A stretch of 64,000 nt of DNA. It comes from Dromaius novaehollandiae. Its lineage: Eukaryota; Chordata; Aves; Casuariiformes; Dromaiidae. Where the stretch lies: assembly GCF_036370855.1 (NCBI RefSeq), contig NC_088110.1, forward strand, positions 23,927,501-23,991,500, in the 5' to 3' direction. Shown piece after piece: positions 52,411 to 64,000 of this stretch. The first letter of the stretch is position 1, and each line of letters begins with the position of its first letter. The notes beneath the pieces were generated by a model that did not search any database, had not been told where the DNA came from, and saw only the letters and a program-made list of their open reading frames with translations. Position numbers and translations under genes: made by a program.

Positions 52411-55400
52411 ATGAAGCGGGATCGGCGCGGGCGGTTCCTGGCGGCCGCGGGCGGCCCCGGCGCGGCGCCCGCCGAGCCCCGGCGGCGCCCCGGCACGGCG
52501 GGACGCGGCTCCCCGGCGCGGCCGGAGGCGGCGACGCGGCCCGAGCCGCCCGCGGGGTGGGCCCCGGCCCCGGCCGCCGCCTGGGCTCGGCCCGCCGCCC
52601 TCGGCGGCGCCGCGGAGGCAGGTGAGGCCCGGCGGGGCGGGGGGGGGGGGGTCCCCTTCCCCGGCCGGGCGGCGCCCCGAGGGGCCGCGTGGGAAGAGGC
52701 CTCCGGGCGGCGGGGAGGCAGCGGCTGCGGCGGCGTCAAGCGGAGGGCGAGGAGGAGCTGGGGGCTCCCGGGAACAGGCGACAAAAGGCCTCAGGGGAGC
52801 CCGGGGGGGGTTAACCCCGTCCCCGTCCTTGCAACCGGGGGCAGCCCGCGCCGGTGGACCGAAGTCACTCGGCTGCCTGTTTTCCGACGGGGCTTGGGGG
52901 GCAGCTGCGCTGTGTCAGGCCCTGGGAGAGCCCGCGTCGGGGCCTCGCCGCTGGCAGCGCGGCGGCAGGACGCAGCCCGGCTCCTCGCGGAGGACCCGGG
53001 CGGTGGCCGGGGACAGAGGCAGCAGGCCGCGAGGACGAGCGGGGCTGGGGGCGGCAGAGCAGCGGGCTGGGCCGCAGCGGGAGGAACGTTACAGCCGGTG
53101 AACCGGCAGCGGGAGAGGACAGGTGCTTCGCATCCTGCCTCGCTGCCCCCTCCAGCTCTTTGCTGTCCCCAGGCCGCCTCGCTCCTGTCCCCGCAGCTCT
53201 GCGGAGAAGCGGGTCCGTCTCGGGATGGATTTGGAGAGGGACCGTTAGGGCGCTGAGAAACAGTGCGTCTTGGAAGGGGCTGTCGCAGCTTGGGCGGCTC
53301 GGGCAGAGCGGAGGCCGGGGGACGTGACCGCTGTCTATAAATACATGGGAGATAAGCGCCGGGGAGGGAGAGGCGCTACCGAAGCTGAAGGGCAGCGTTG
53401 GCGAAAGCGCGGATGTGCGTTGAGTGAGCCCTGAAAACGCCGCAGCCGGAAACCGGGAGGAGGGAGGTTCCTCCGTCAGGGCAGCCGAGGCCGGACCGGC
53501 CTCCCCGGGGTGCAGGCCAGAAACCTCGCTGCTTTTTGGGTGCAGCCCGGCCAATTTACGACGTGCCGCCTCCGATCAGCAGGCGACTGGCCTCGGTGGC
53601 AGCGAAGGCCCCTTCCTGCCCTGCGTCTCGGTGTGCCCCCGCCTCTCGCCGAAGCCAGGGCTTTCGGGGCAGCCTGCTGCCTTGGAGCAAAGGAAGGGTA
53701 ACGGCTTCCAGCGTGCCGGTGCCGCGGGGCCGTCGCTGCCTGCCGCGCTCCGGCACTCAGTGATCGCCCTCGAACCTTCTCTCGCAGGAATCGGCAGAGC
53801 CCTGAGCACTGGATACTGTCGCCTCTGCCACGGGAAGTTTTCCTCCCGGAGCCTGCGCAACGCTTTCGGGAAGGTTCCCGTGATGGGAGAGAACTCGGAG
53901 AAGCAGCGCCGCGTGGATCAGGTGTTCTTCGCGGACTTCCAGCGGCTGGTCGGCGTCGCGGTGCGGCAGGACCCCGCGCTCCCCCAGTTCGTCTGCAAGA
54001 AGTGCCATGCCCAGTTCTACAAATGCCGCAGCGTCCTCAGGACGTTTATTCAGAGGGTGAACGCGTCTCCGACGGGCCACATGAAGTCAAAAGGAAAGTA
54101 CGTTGCATTGCTTTGTTCCTGGTTGTTTTTCGGAGTAGTAAATTGCCCTGTGTTTGCATACATTAACTTCCCTGAGGAATTTCCGGGCGCCAAATTCCTG
54201 GGACAAGATGTATTTTTAGTAGCTGAAAAGTTAACGGGTGAAGGCAGCTTCCAGCTAGCCAAGCACCGCTGTCGCGTTTCGCGTTGTCGCTGCGCTGTCC
54301 CCAGCGAGGTGGGTTCCCCCTGAACCCCCCAAACGCTGCCTGTGCTGTTCTGTGTTGCAGGAGCAGTGTTGCCCAGGCCCAGCCTGGTGCGGAGGGAGGT
54401 GCCTCCTGCCTGGGTGAGTAGCTGCTCGCAGAGCTGCTTTCCTTTTCTTTCTGCGATACCGTCAGCAGAGGGTCTGTTTTTATGGATGTTCAGAAAGTAC
54501 CAGCGGGCAGACGGGGTTTGTGTGTCCTCCGGCACGGCCGTGCCCGTGCGCACCCGGCGCGGTTGGTTACGCTGCCGTGTCCTCCCCGCTGCGTGAGGTC
54601 TCCCTCCCCTCGTGCTCCGCAGCAGGATCCTCTCCGGCACCAGACGGGGAGGGAGCCTGTCCCAGCCACGCTCAGGCGCTGGGGGCCACCAGAAATACAC
54701 TCTCAGCTGTAAAATCAGACATGAATCTGGTTATTTCAGCTGCCCCCACCCCAGTCCATGGAAAACCCTGCCCTGGCCGCAGCGTTTTCAGCGTGTCTCG
54801 CGTCCGCCTCGTGACCTCCTTGGCTGGGAAATCCAGCGCAGCTGCTGGGTGGCCTTGGGGACAGACCTGTCTCTCCGCGTGGCGGGACGTGCAGTTTGCC
54901 AGCCAAAACACTGACTGCGTGCGCCGCTTTTCCCCCTGACAGTCGACCTGATCACCTCCAGCCCTCAGTGCCTGCACAGCTTGGTGGCGTGGGCGCACGC
55001 GCACGCGGGGAGCTGCCCGGCGGTGCCGAGCCTGCGGAGCGTGCTGTCCTCGGAGTACTGCGGGATCATCCGCGCCGTGTGGGGCTGCGGCGACGGCCAC
55101 GACTACGTCATGGATACGGATTCTGACTGTAGCACGGTGCTTGTTGACAATGCCTTGTCTGTCAAACGGGAGTGGAACAAGAGCACAGCACAGCGCTTGA
55201 CTGACAACGGGGCAGGGGCAGACAATGCTGAGGCTGTTCCTGCGCCCAAACCCCAGCATGCTCCAGTAAGGACAACTCCTTGCCAGCAGCCAGCAAACAA
55301 AGGGACCACAGCAGTGCCACCGAGCGTGGAGGATGAGCCGCCGCAGAACAGGGATTCATCTCGCTCACAACTGGACAGTACGGCCTCTTTACAGGAGAAA

Positions 55401-58400
55401 GCCCTGCCGCAGCCGGTGTCGCCGCTGAGCAGTGCCACAGGTAAGGGATTCGCCTTCCGATCTCCTTCCGGGTCTCTGGGGAAGGGCAAAGGCCTGGAGA
55501 GCTGGCACAGGGGATGAAGCTGGGGGCTGGGATTGCCTCCCCAGAGATCGCTGCTCCTCAGGGACGCAGAGCCCAGCTGGAAAGTACGGGTTGCCCAGAA
55601 AATCACCACTGTCTCGGATACCGAGCCTGGCAGAAGGGAAAGGGAAGCAGGGCTTTGGCTGAGCACAATGTCAGACCGGAGTTTGTCTGAGTGAGTTGCT
55701 TCATGCAGAAAGAGCGAATCACCTTGTCTCTGTGCCTTATTTCCATCTCTGTTAATGGGGGCGAGAGTTGGCCGTTCCTTAGCAGAGCTGTGGGGATTCA
55801 TGATGGGAAGTGCTGTCTGAGCCAGGGGTTAATGCTGCTGCACGTGGCTGGTGAGGCCCTGCTGCTCCGCTCCTGACACGCGGTGCTCAAGCAAGGCACG
55901 GTGCTGGCTGGTTCCCCAGTGTCACACTTGTCACATGTCTACTTCTGATACATCCTAACCCTGTCTATGTATCAGCAAGGAGGAGCCTCCTCTACCTCAC
56001 TGTGGGCCGCAGGGTGATGCTGAATAGCAGGAGCCCCGGGAGTCCCTTCTGGCTGCACAGGGAAGTTCCCAGGCTGGTCTTGCTTCTGGGATGAGTTAAC
56101 ACTGGTCTAGTGCCATAATCTGTCGTCTCTTCTGAAAGCGACATTTGGGGATTAACGCTGATTTTGAATTACAGATGTTGGGATCTGTTTAGCTCTCTGA
56201 TGGTGATGTGAGATGTCCGCTGCTGGAAAGAGAGAAGGCAGTTGTGACACATTTAGGAATGAGTCTTTCAGTTACAGAGCAGGTGTCACTGGGGAAAACA
56301 GAGATGCTCATGGGAGCTCCAGGATAAAGACTCTCCCGGTCCCTGAGGTGCCGGGAGGATGGTCTCGGAGCACGCCAGGCACACAGAGCATGGTTTAACT
56401 AATCATTAACTTGTCCTGCTGCACATCTTTCTTCTGGGATATGAGCCACCACGAGCGAATTCAGGGTCGTTCCCTGCCTTCTCAGCAGCTGTCTCTGTGC
56501 TGGCTTGTTTTCACTGCTTCTCATTGTAACTGTGTTCTCCTTCATCTCCTAGGACAGTTGAGTGGGAAGCAGGTTCTGTCTTCAACGTCGGATGAGCGGG
56601 TAAAAGACGAGTTCAGTGACCTTTCTGAGGGGTGAGAGAAGAGTGGGTTTAAACTAGCCTTAATGTCTTCTTTGCGAGTATGAAATGACAAGCCTCGGAG
56701 AGCTCTTTCTCCACAAGTGACCTGGGCCTTGGAGGCCCCTTGGAACGGGCGTCTGATGCGCAGAGCGGTTTCTTTGCAGCAGCCGTGATGCAGCTCACAG
56801 AGCTGATGCGCTGAACTCCCTTCCCCAGCCACCTCTGCTGCAGTGGGATGTTTGCATGTCAGTGTGTGTGTGTGCGTGCACGCGCTTTCTGTTGCGTTTT
56901 AGTGGATTGCTTCCAGCAAACCTGGTCACGTTTCTTTCAAGGACCCTCTGGTCTGGAAAAGCAGCTGCTGCAATGGCAGTGGGCGATTGCATGGCTCTGT
57001 GCGGTGGCAGAGAGCTGCTGCTGCGGTCCCTCGCCAGGGCTGGCAGCTTGCTAGCTCCTCTTGCTTCAGAATAATTCCCATTTACGTTTCCTCCAAACCG
57101 GGACTCCGGGAGAGCGGTCGGTGCGAGTAGGCAGGCCTGGGCTCTCAGGCAATAGGTGGCACTTGGAGAAATCATCCAGTTTACTCCCAGGGAAAGCACG
57201 TAGATGAGAAGTCTGAATGGTTTTCGGACACTGGCAGCTTAGCAGTTTTTCTGATCGCTAGAGCTAGGTATAATTGCAGAAGGTCGGGCTAAAACCTCCA
57301 AACGTAGGTAGCTAAAGTGCGACTTGTAAATAAATGATAATTGAGTGTAGTCATTCTGAGTCTAAGCTACTAAGGGCCAAGTGCAGACTTACTTCAGGAC
57401 GTCAGCTAAATCTGTCGGCTGTCACACTGAGAATGCCACGACAATCTACTGCCTATTTCCTAGTTTCAGAATTAATTGCACCTTGTATAGTTTAGGATTT
57501 AAAAAAAAAAAGGCCACTACCTATAAGGAAATACTGAATGACCTGCAGCTTAATTAACCTGTGCCAGGCAATTATATTACATTCTTGCCCTACAAAATTA
57601 TTTTTCCTAGTATAGAAAGTGGTTACAACATCCCTCAACAATAAATAGATCTTTTCAGTAACAGCCACCTTTTTCTCCTTATAGTGTTTCAATTATTCTT
57701 ACAGAGATCTAGTCCTAAAAGGAAATAACTTTGTAATTTGCTGTATAATCCCAAAGCAAATAGAGCCCCAGTGATTATGGGGGAGGAGAACATGTGAAGC
57801 CTCAGTTGCCATGCTGTTCTGTGGGGGAGATGAATACCCTGGAAATGAAGAACAAGTATCGCTGCTGCTGCTGCAGACACTAGTCTTTTGGATTATTGGT
57901 GCTGAAGTGTCAGCCAAATACTGCGTCAGTAAAATGCATCTTCTTTCTCTCTCAGGGACTTCTTGAGTGAGGATGAAAATGAGAAGAGAAACATGCAATC
58001 TTCAGATGACTCCTTCGAGCCTTACCCTGAAAAGAAGTAAGGGGCTTTCCTTCTCTGGAAACACAGCGTGGTTAACGGAGGAGCTCTCGGAGGATGAGCA
58101 GCGGGGGCTGGTGTCCACCTCCTCTTTTGATGGGGATGGGAGGATAGAGCTGGGCAAACAGCCATGTTTTCCTTACGGACTCAGTTCTCCACACATTCTT
58201 TCCTTCCTGCCCTGGGGATAACAGTGATTCCTCAGCGTGCGTGTTCCCTGAGCTGTCCACCAGGTTCAGGTGAGGCCATGTTCCTCCTCCTGGGGCCACG
58301 CACCAAATATTGCACTCAGCTTGCGTGTACCTGACAGTATGTGTGCTCTTCCTTTGGATGAGTCAGGCATCAAGCTAAGCCATCAGATCAGGTGTAACAT

Positions 58401-60687
58401 TCAGAGACAATTAAATGGGGGGATTTAAATCAATGTGAAGTATTAAACAACTGTTGTTTATTTTCCTTGTTCCTTCTCTGAGGGTTTCTAGTAAGAAAAG
58501 TGACAGCAAAGAAGCAAAGAAGGCAGAAGAGCCCAAAATAAGGAAGAAGCCAGGGCCTAAGCCAGGCTGGAAAAAAAAAATCAAGTGTGAAAGGTAATAA
58601 GCTGGTCATGGCTGGGCAGCAGCCGTGCCCTGCCGCGCTGGCTGACGGCAGTCCTCTGCTTTGCAGGGAGGAGCTGCCTACCATTTACAAGTGTCCTTAC
58701 CAGGGATGCACAGCTGTGTACAGAGGGGCAGATGGCATGAAGGTGAGTTAAGAGTTTGCTCCTCATCTTGAGCTGTAGCTTTGAGTATTATAGAGCAGTC
58801 TTCAGATGAGAGACTTCGTTCACCTGGCCAGCCCTGCGGGAGGCACTGGCCTTGTTCTGTGCTCCAAAAAGCAAAAGGAGCTGCTGGGGCTCAGCGTGCT
58901 GCTCCTGTTCTGGAAGTCTGCCGCTGGCTCAGCAGTAGCCCTTGGAAACGAGCTCCATTGTGTCCTGCAAAGTCCCTGCTGTCAGGGATAGTTTTGGATG
59001 CAAGTCCCAGTTTTTTCATAGTGAAAGCACTGGTGTGTAAACCTGCCAGGAGGGGTGTCTCATTGACTGGGGGAGCCAAGTTTGTCATCAGGGAAGAATC
59101 CAGCCCTCATCTCTACTAGACGATCAGCTGATAGAAGCTCTGACCTTTCTTTTCAGAAACATATAAAAGAACATCATGAAGAAGTTCGGGAGAGGCCCTG
59201 TCCTCATCCCGGCTGCAACAAAGTGTTCATGATCGACCGGTACCTACAGCGCCATGTGAAGCTCATTCATACAGGTGCGTCACAGCAGGTCCTGATCACA
59301 CTCGAATCGGAGGCGGGGAGGGAATTCAAACTCTGCTGGTAATCATTGGCACTTGCTTGCATGTGTTTCATGTACCAAGATACAGCAGAACTGATGATTC
59401 TTTCCCTGTTTGTATGTTTCCATTGCAGAGGTACGTAATTATATCTGCGATGAATGTGGGCAGACCTTTAAGCAACGCAAACACCTCTCAGTCCATCAGA
59501 TGCGGCACTCGGGAGCAAAGCCCCTCCAGTAAGTGCACACTGACCATCCGCTTACCACGTTATAAGAAAATAGAAAGTAGCAGTCAGGTTCTGCAGAGTT
59601 CTTAATGGAACTACTCTGTGCTAAGGACAGCGACATGACAAACTCTGTCAGTAGCTGATAGTGCCATGGCAGTATCATGGCTGTACACAGACTGCGTTGT
59701 GCGTTACAGTAGGTGCCATTTAGAAAAGACTTCTCTGAAGTTGCTTTAGGAGGTGTCGGTTGTTTGCAGCCCCAGAGCACCTAGGAATGCTGAGGCAATC
59801 CAGCTTGGACAGTGAGGCTTCTGTGGCCAACGGCCGTAGCTTCTGAAAGCAAGTATTGAAGGGCAGGATTTGTCTAATGTTGAATATTGGACATTTTGGG
59901 TGAAGTTGAGCCTGTAGTTCCTGGAAAGTAGAGATGTTTTTTGCAGCCTCTGCCACTTGCAGGATTTCATCTTTGTAGGAAATGTGTCTTACTGTCCTAG
60001 TACTGTGTGTGCTCAGTCAAGGGTTTTTAGGCTTAAATGTTCATCCACTTCCACAATGTCTGCTCCAGAGCTTCCCTTTTCTGAGGGAGTCCCTATGCCT
60101 TTGCCTGTTCTTGTTGCACTTCTGATTTCAGCAGATAGCAAATGAATGCTCAGCTACCCGAGCTGAGCTGCAGGCCTGAGAACAAGAGTGCTGCTTAACC
60201 TAGGTAGTTCCAGGAGATGCTACAAGCAGCTGCTCTAGCATCTCTCAACCACGTGCCCAGACTGAGGTTGTGGTGTTCTTGGACAGCTTCCCTCCCCTTC
60301 AGTGCCGCCAAGCCTGGGGTTATTCACTGCAGCAAACGGCTAATGCTTCGACCACGGCTGCGGCTCCAGGCTTGGTGCTAAGACCGTGCTTTGTTTTGCA
60401 GGTGTGAAATTTGTGGTTTCCAGTGCAGACAGCGGGCGTCACTGAAGTACCACATGACCAAACACAAAGCTGAGACAGAGCTGGAGTTTGCCTGTGATCA
60501 GTGTGGGAAGCGCTTTGAGAAGGCCCATAACCTTAACGTCCACATGTCCATGGTGCACCCTCTGACCCAGACTCAGGACAAAACCAAGCCACTGGAGCCA
60601 GAGCCCATCCTCCTCTTAAATACTTCAGGGACTGCAGAAAGCCAGGCTGTAAAGCCAGAAGTGACTGCGCAGCAGGAGCCCACCTGA
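52411..60687 (+). CDS. ZNF276: Zinc finger protein 276 (ZAD plus five C2H2 fingers)
   Basis: Nuclear, presumably a DNA-binding regulator, of uncertain function. Coding exons: 52411-52621, 53788-54097, 54361-54413, 54943-55440, 56553-56631, 57956-58036, 58483-58593, 58667-58742, 59157-59274, 59429-59528, 60402-60687; 640 aa. The N terminus MKRDRRGRFL matches human. Residues 80-160 form a ZAD (zinc-finger-associated domain): CRLC at 81-84, CKKC at 140-143 and FADFQRLVGVAVRQDP. The acidic DERVKDEFSDLSEG and basic KKPGPKPGWKKK precede five C2H2 fingers (CPYQGC, CPHPGC, CDECGQTF, CEICGFQC, CDQCGKRF). The C-terminal VKPE tail resembles a sumoylation site. All introns are GT-AG in phase. Confidence 0.96.
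54414..57955 (+). other. ZNF276 introns 3-5: unassigned non-coding sequence
   Basis: Apart from exons 4 and 5, these introns are of ordinary composition with AT-rich parts (57180-57720). I see no clear LINE, SINE or DNA-transposon end, no snoRNA and no conserved open frame. Old decayed repeats cannot be excluded by eye. Confidence 0.5.
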
Positions 60688-61117
60688 GGGGGGCTGGGAA
60701 GCTTTCCCAGTCCAGCATTGTAGAAACCGTACAGCAGAGTGGAGATTTTTAATCTACAGTTTAGTCTCCCAAAGAACTCAGTGGAATTAGCTTCAGCTTG
60801 CTCAGAAAAAGCTTGTTATCATGCTGTGATTCTCCATGCTCACGTCTGATTCAGCAGTGTTGTACTAAGTCTGTCTAATCCAAGGGGAATGGATGTTTGG
60901 CAGCACCCCCTTGTTGTCCCCTTTCCCCCACTACACACAGTTGTAGAAACAAAGTGGCCCACAACTGTAACCTACCTGCACAAGCTGCTGCCTGTGTATA
61001 AATGCCCTCAGGTGGCAGTAAGGGTACATAGGACAGTGGAGCAACTTAAGCAGACATTTTGTTTTGAAAAAATCATGATTCCCAAAGCAAGTCTAAAATG
61101 AAATTTGTAACCTACTT

Positions 61118-61123
61118 TTTATT
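61118..61123 (-). terminator. FANCA: FANCA poly(A) signal
   Basis: TTTATT on the plus strand (AATAAA on the minus) lies 178 bases past the FANCA stop. Cleavage would fall near 61100, inside the ZNF276 3' UTR. Confidence 0.75.
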
Positions 61124-61151
61124 GTAACAAGAGCTTCATGGTTATGCTTGT

Positions 61152-61157
61152 AATAAA
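61152..61157 (+). terminator. ZNF276: ZNF276 poly(A) signal
   Basis: AATAAA lies 464 bases after the stop codon, giving cleavage near 61175. Confidence 0.85.
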
Positions 61158-61300
61158 TTATTTACAAAGTAATCTGAATGAAGCAGCACTAGTGAGAAAG
61201 GTAGCAGCTTGTCTGTCCCTCCATCCCTAGTGATGTCCATACAGTCAGTGTCTTCTGCTTAGTTTTCTTTCTCCACTACAGTGTTGGTGGCCACAGTCAC

Positions 61301-63525
61301 TCAGAACAACACCAGCTCTCCCTCCAGATCCATCGCTGTGGCAGGCCTTGAGAAGTGCAGAAGGGCGGCTTTCATCTCCGGGTCAAATCTTTCACAGGTG
61401 TCCAGTAACTAGGGGCAGGGGAAGTATCTGATGTTAGACCCAGTCCTGCTGCTTCAAAGCAAGTTATAGCAACACCAGAGCATCTTGCTGCTTCACAGCA
61501 GATTGCAGGTAGAGGAGAGGGAAGCGGGTGCTGACTCACACAGAAATAACAGGGTCTCCTGGCTGCCACCACAGTGCTTGTGGGAATTTCAACACCAGCC
61601 CCTTAACTGTGCTTGGTATTTCCCCTAGGACCAAGCAGTAAGCAAGTGGTAGGAGTAAGACCGCAGCAGAGAGAAATGTTTAATGTTGGGGAGAGGAAGA
61701 GGGAGGCTATAGCACTAGTTGGGCAGTAGGTGTCCTCCCCTGCTCCAAAACATGTTATGGAAATGGCATTTCACACCACAGGTTAAGCAGGCAGCACCAG
61801 TACAGGGTTAGTGTGGCAAGAAAGGCTACAGCTGCTAGCATGGAACAGAAAAAGCACTCCCAGCTCTCGCTAGCTGGGAGAAGAAAGAGAACACCACGTA
61901 CCAGTTGTATGTTTCCAAAGCTTTTTTGGGGGCAGTGTGGAATTGCACCAAGCAGGAACTGACGGGCCTTGGTGATCAATTCTAAGGAATTCCCCTGGAA
62001 AAGACAAGGCAGATCAGGACCAATAGCAACATCACTTACAACCCTCAGGCCTTAGTCCTAAAAGCAAGACAGGACCCGCTACATTGTACAATGTTCTGTT
62101 TACAAGTTAGGCAGCTCACTTGTTTGATGACTACATACATTCCAAGGTCCTATACAACCAAGAGAGCAATGAGGCACCTTTGTTTTACCATATGCTCAGG
62201 TCTCAGGAGACCTGCAGGCTTCTCTCAGCCCTGAGGTGTGAGCAGGCTGGGTGCTAGCAAAGGCAGCTGCACAAGCTACCTCTGTGGTGTAGAGGAAGAT
62301 GAGAACAAGAGACAGGTTGCAAGTGGAAGGAGGTCAAGAACGGGATTCAGGTATGGGGCAGGGGGAGGAGAAAAGGAAAAAAAGGGTGGGGGGAGGGGAT
62401 TGAACTTTACTCACATGCTCTGCAGGGCCTGGGCTTTGTGGCAGATCTTCCCCTTCCACAAAGAGCTGCAACAGCTGGATATACAAATCGAGTGCCACAT
62501 AGAGGAAGGTTTGCTCTCTAGTGAACAGCTCTTGGTGAAAGCAGGGGGTGAGGCTACAGGAAATCACACACAGTATCTAGTCAGCACTGTTTTCATGTTA
62601 TACTCAAAGATAGAAAAAAAACACAGGACAAGCACAGCTAGTGCTCTCGCTGCCGTCCATTTTACAAGTCATGTTGTGTGCAGGAGCGTAGTAAGCCAGG
62701 TTACTCCACTGCCAGGAGCAAAAAGGCAGCCGTGGACCCTTTTGTTCGGAGCACAAAGCTTGCAGGGAAACTTCTAGTAAGAGAACTCCTTAAATAGCAG
62801 TCCTGCTGTGATTGTTTTCTTCTGCACAACTAATGAAAGAGCTCATCTCACTTACAGGCTAGTTGTACAATTACCTTCCGATCAGCTGCTGTACATGCAA
62901 ACCACCAACCACATCCTTCCTCCCAAACAAATTCCTCCTGAAACCGGTGGGACATTACCTGTAGAAAGCAATAGGCAAGAGCCGGATGTGATGGTCCGAT
63001 GCTGCACTGCGCAGAATACAGTATTTTCTAGGGACTGCAATAATCAGAAAGAAGAACAAAGCATCTTTAGTGGTCCTCATGTCACATCATGTACTTTTAC
63101 AGCAGCATAGGGGCAGCAGTTTCCTCCCAGCCAACAATAAAACGCAATGCTTGGGTGTGGTGAACCCCTAGACAAGAAAGCTGTTTCCTCTCAGGCTCTC
63201 TCTGCCAGGTGAAACAGTAGTGAGTTTCGGTCATTCCCAGTTATCAGCTTCTGCAGGGCATAAGTAGTGTGTTCCCACCTTTTACTAAAAAAGTTTGTTC
63301 TATGCTGCTTACAAGGGCCCATCAGTTCCTTCTTACAACTACACTTCTTATATCAAAAAGATCAACCATTGCCACCCCACAATGAAACTTCCCACCCCTT
63401 GGAGGCAGAACTTGCTCACCTTTTTCTACCGAATGAAAGAGAAGCGGCCAGGACATGCCTCTCTCTTCCAGGCAGCGCAAGATCTCCAGGGACCATTCCA
63501 GAGACTTCTGAAAATCCACTCCTTC
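61301..63525 (-). CDS. FANCA: Fanconi anaemia group A protein, C-terminal exons (partial)
   Basis: FANCA is part of the nuclear FA core complex that monoubiquitinates FANCD2-FANCI in crosslink repair. The last five coding exons are visible, in transcription order: 63525-63420, 63034-62959, 62553-62415, 61994-61902, 61408-61301. They read VDFQKSLEWSLEILRCLEER, SDHHIRLLPIAFYS, FTREQTFLYVALDLYIQLLQ, SLELITKARQFLLGAIPHCP and LLDTCERFDPEMKAALL. They match the remembered human C terminus (LLPFAFYS, LELI.KAR.FLL..I.RCPKKSF) in order and phase. These correspond to human exons 39-43 if the exon count is conserved. The rest of the gene lies beyond the right edge. Confidence 0.93.
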
Positions 63526-64000
63526 CTGGGTGTCAGAAAAGACATGTAGAGTTTGTTTTAGGTTTTAGTTACATCAAAGCAGAAAGGAAGCCAGCATCGC
63601 CACCACCACCCTGGCAAGAGATCATGTAAATGAAATGCTCTGTTAAATTCTTAAATTTAGCCCGTCTTTCCCCTCTTCTGATGGCCTGGATTCTTACCTG
63701 GGCAATCAGGCATCATTGCAATACCAGAGGCTTTATCACCACCCAGGCCATGACAGGGCTGCAGTTGGGAATGATTTGTGAAAGAGGGAGCAGCAGTATC
63801 AATGAGCTACCAGCTCATCACCACACACTTCCCAACTGTGCTCAGCACAGAGCCTCTCCAAGTCCTATGCTCACCCCATCCTGCTCTCTGTAGCAGACTC
63901 TCTTCCCTCTCATCCTCTCTAATGATAGCATGTCTTGGGTTGGAATGGGGCAGGGGGGATTGCATGACTCATTTTACTTGGAATAACCTCCCAAATCTGT
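63526..64000 (-). other. FANCA intron(s), possible further exon not resolved
   Basis: A segment between a TTGCCCAG|GTAAG-type donor (minus strand, about 63700) and an AACTGCAG acceptor (about 63755) looks exon-like, but its only open frame does not join in phase with the next FANCA exon, so I do not call it. Confidence 0.3.

Noticed and set aside
57100-57950. AT-rich stretch in ZNF276 intron 5 as a LINE/CR1 copy
   Set aside because: No CR1-type 3' octamer repeat, target-site duplication or reverse-transcriptase similarity was seen.
63700-63755. A further FANCA exon reading CHGLGGDKASGIAMM
   Set aside because: Flanking splice sites look usable, but the phase does not fit the next exon and I do not recognise the peptide as FANCA.

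Overview
The window is a gene-dense, very GC-rich stretch of vertebrate nuclear DNA. The gene order and strands match human 16q24.3 (RPL13, CPNE7, DPEP1, CHMP1A, SPATA33, CDK10, SPATA2L, VPS9D1, ZNF276, FANCA). Short introns, CpG-rich promoters, many GC-rich minisatellites and almost no recognisable transposons suggest a bird, or a bird-like sauropsid (GC-rich, microchromosome-like region). Species identity is inference. All gene models below were spliced by hand from splice signals, reading-frame phase and remembered family sequences; no alignment was run.

Layout, left to right. 1-340: possible 3' end of an upstream gene. 341-6435: RPL13 (+), whose promoter carries a 185-bp tandem duplication and whose introns 2 and 3 hold two related SNORD68-type box C/D snoRNAs. 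6436-10000: non-coding, becoming a CpG island. 10003-17315: CPNE7 (+), 15 coding exons, one GC-AG intron, minisatellites in many introns. 17316-20250: repeat-rich non-coding DNA with AT-rich islands. 20251-22950: a cytosolic sulfotransferase (-), best read as SULT5A1. 23823-28625: DPEP1 (+). 29739-35781: CHMP1A (-). 36350-37784: SPATA33 (+), three exons. 38127-43460: CDK10 (+), with a 39-43-bp tandem array of NRF1-like sites just upstream of its start codon. 44277-45709: SPATA2L (-). 46568-52083: VPS9D1 (-), 15 coding exons. 52411-61160: ZNF276 (+), 11 coding exons. 61118-64000: 3' end of FANCA (-), last five coding exons, tail to tail with ZNF276.

The genes are mostly housekeeping and not one pathway: ribosome (RPL13 and its snoRNAs), calcium-dependent membrane binding (CPNE7), sulfonation (SULT), GPI-anchored dipeptidase (DPEP1), ESCRT-III (CHMP1A), sperm calcineurin anchoring (SPATA33), cyclin-dependent kinase (CDK10), linear-ubiquitin/CYLD adaptor family (SPATA2L), VPS9-type Rab exchange (VPS9D1), ZAD zinc finger (ZNF276) and the Fanconi anaemia core complex (FANCA). 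Two head-to-head pairs (CHMP1A/SPATA33, VPS9D1/ZNF276) share CpG promoters, and one tail-to-tail pair (ZNF276/FANCA) has overlapping 3' ends. I found no wholly new gene system. The most notable items are the NRF1-site array of CDK10, the duplicated RPL13 promoter, the duplicated SNORD68 with two adjacent rRNA-pairing elements, the PxIxIT motif in SPATA33, and the retained SULT5A1-like gene.
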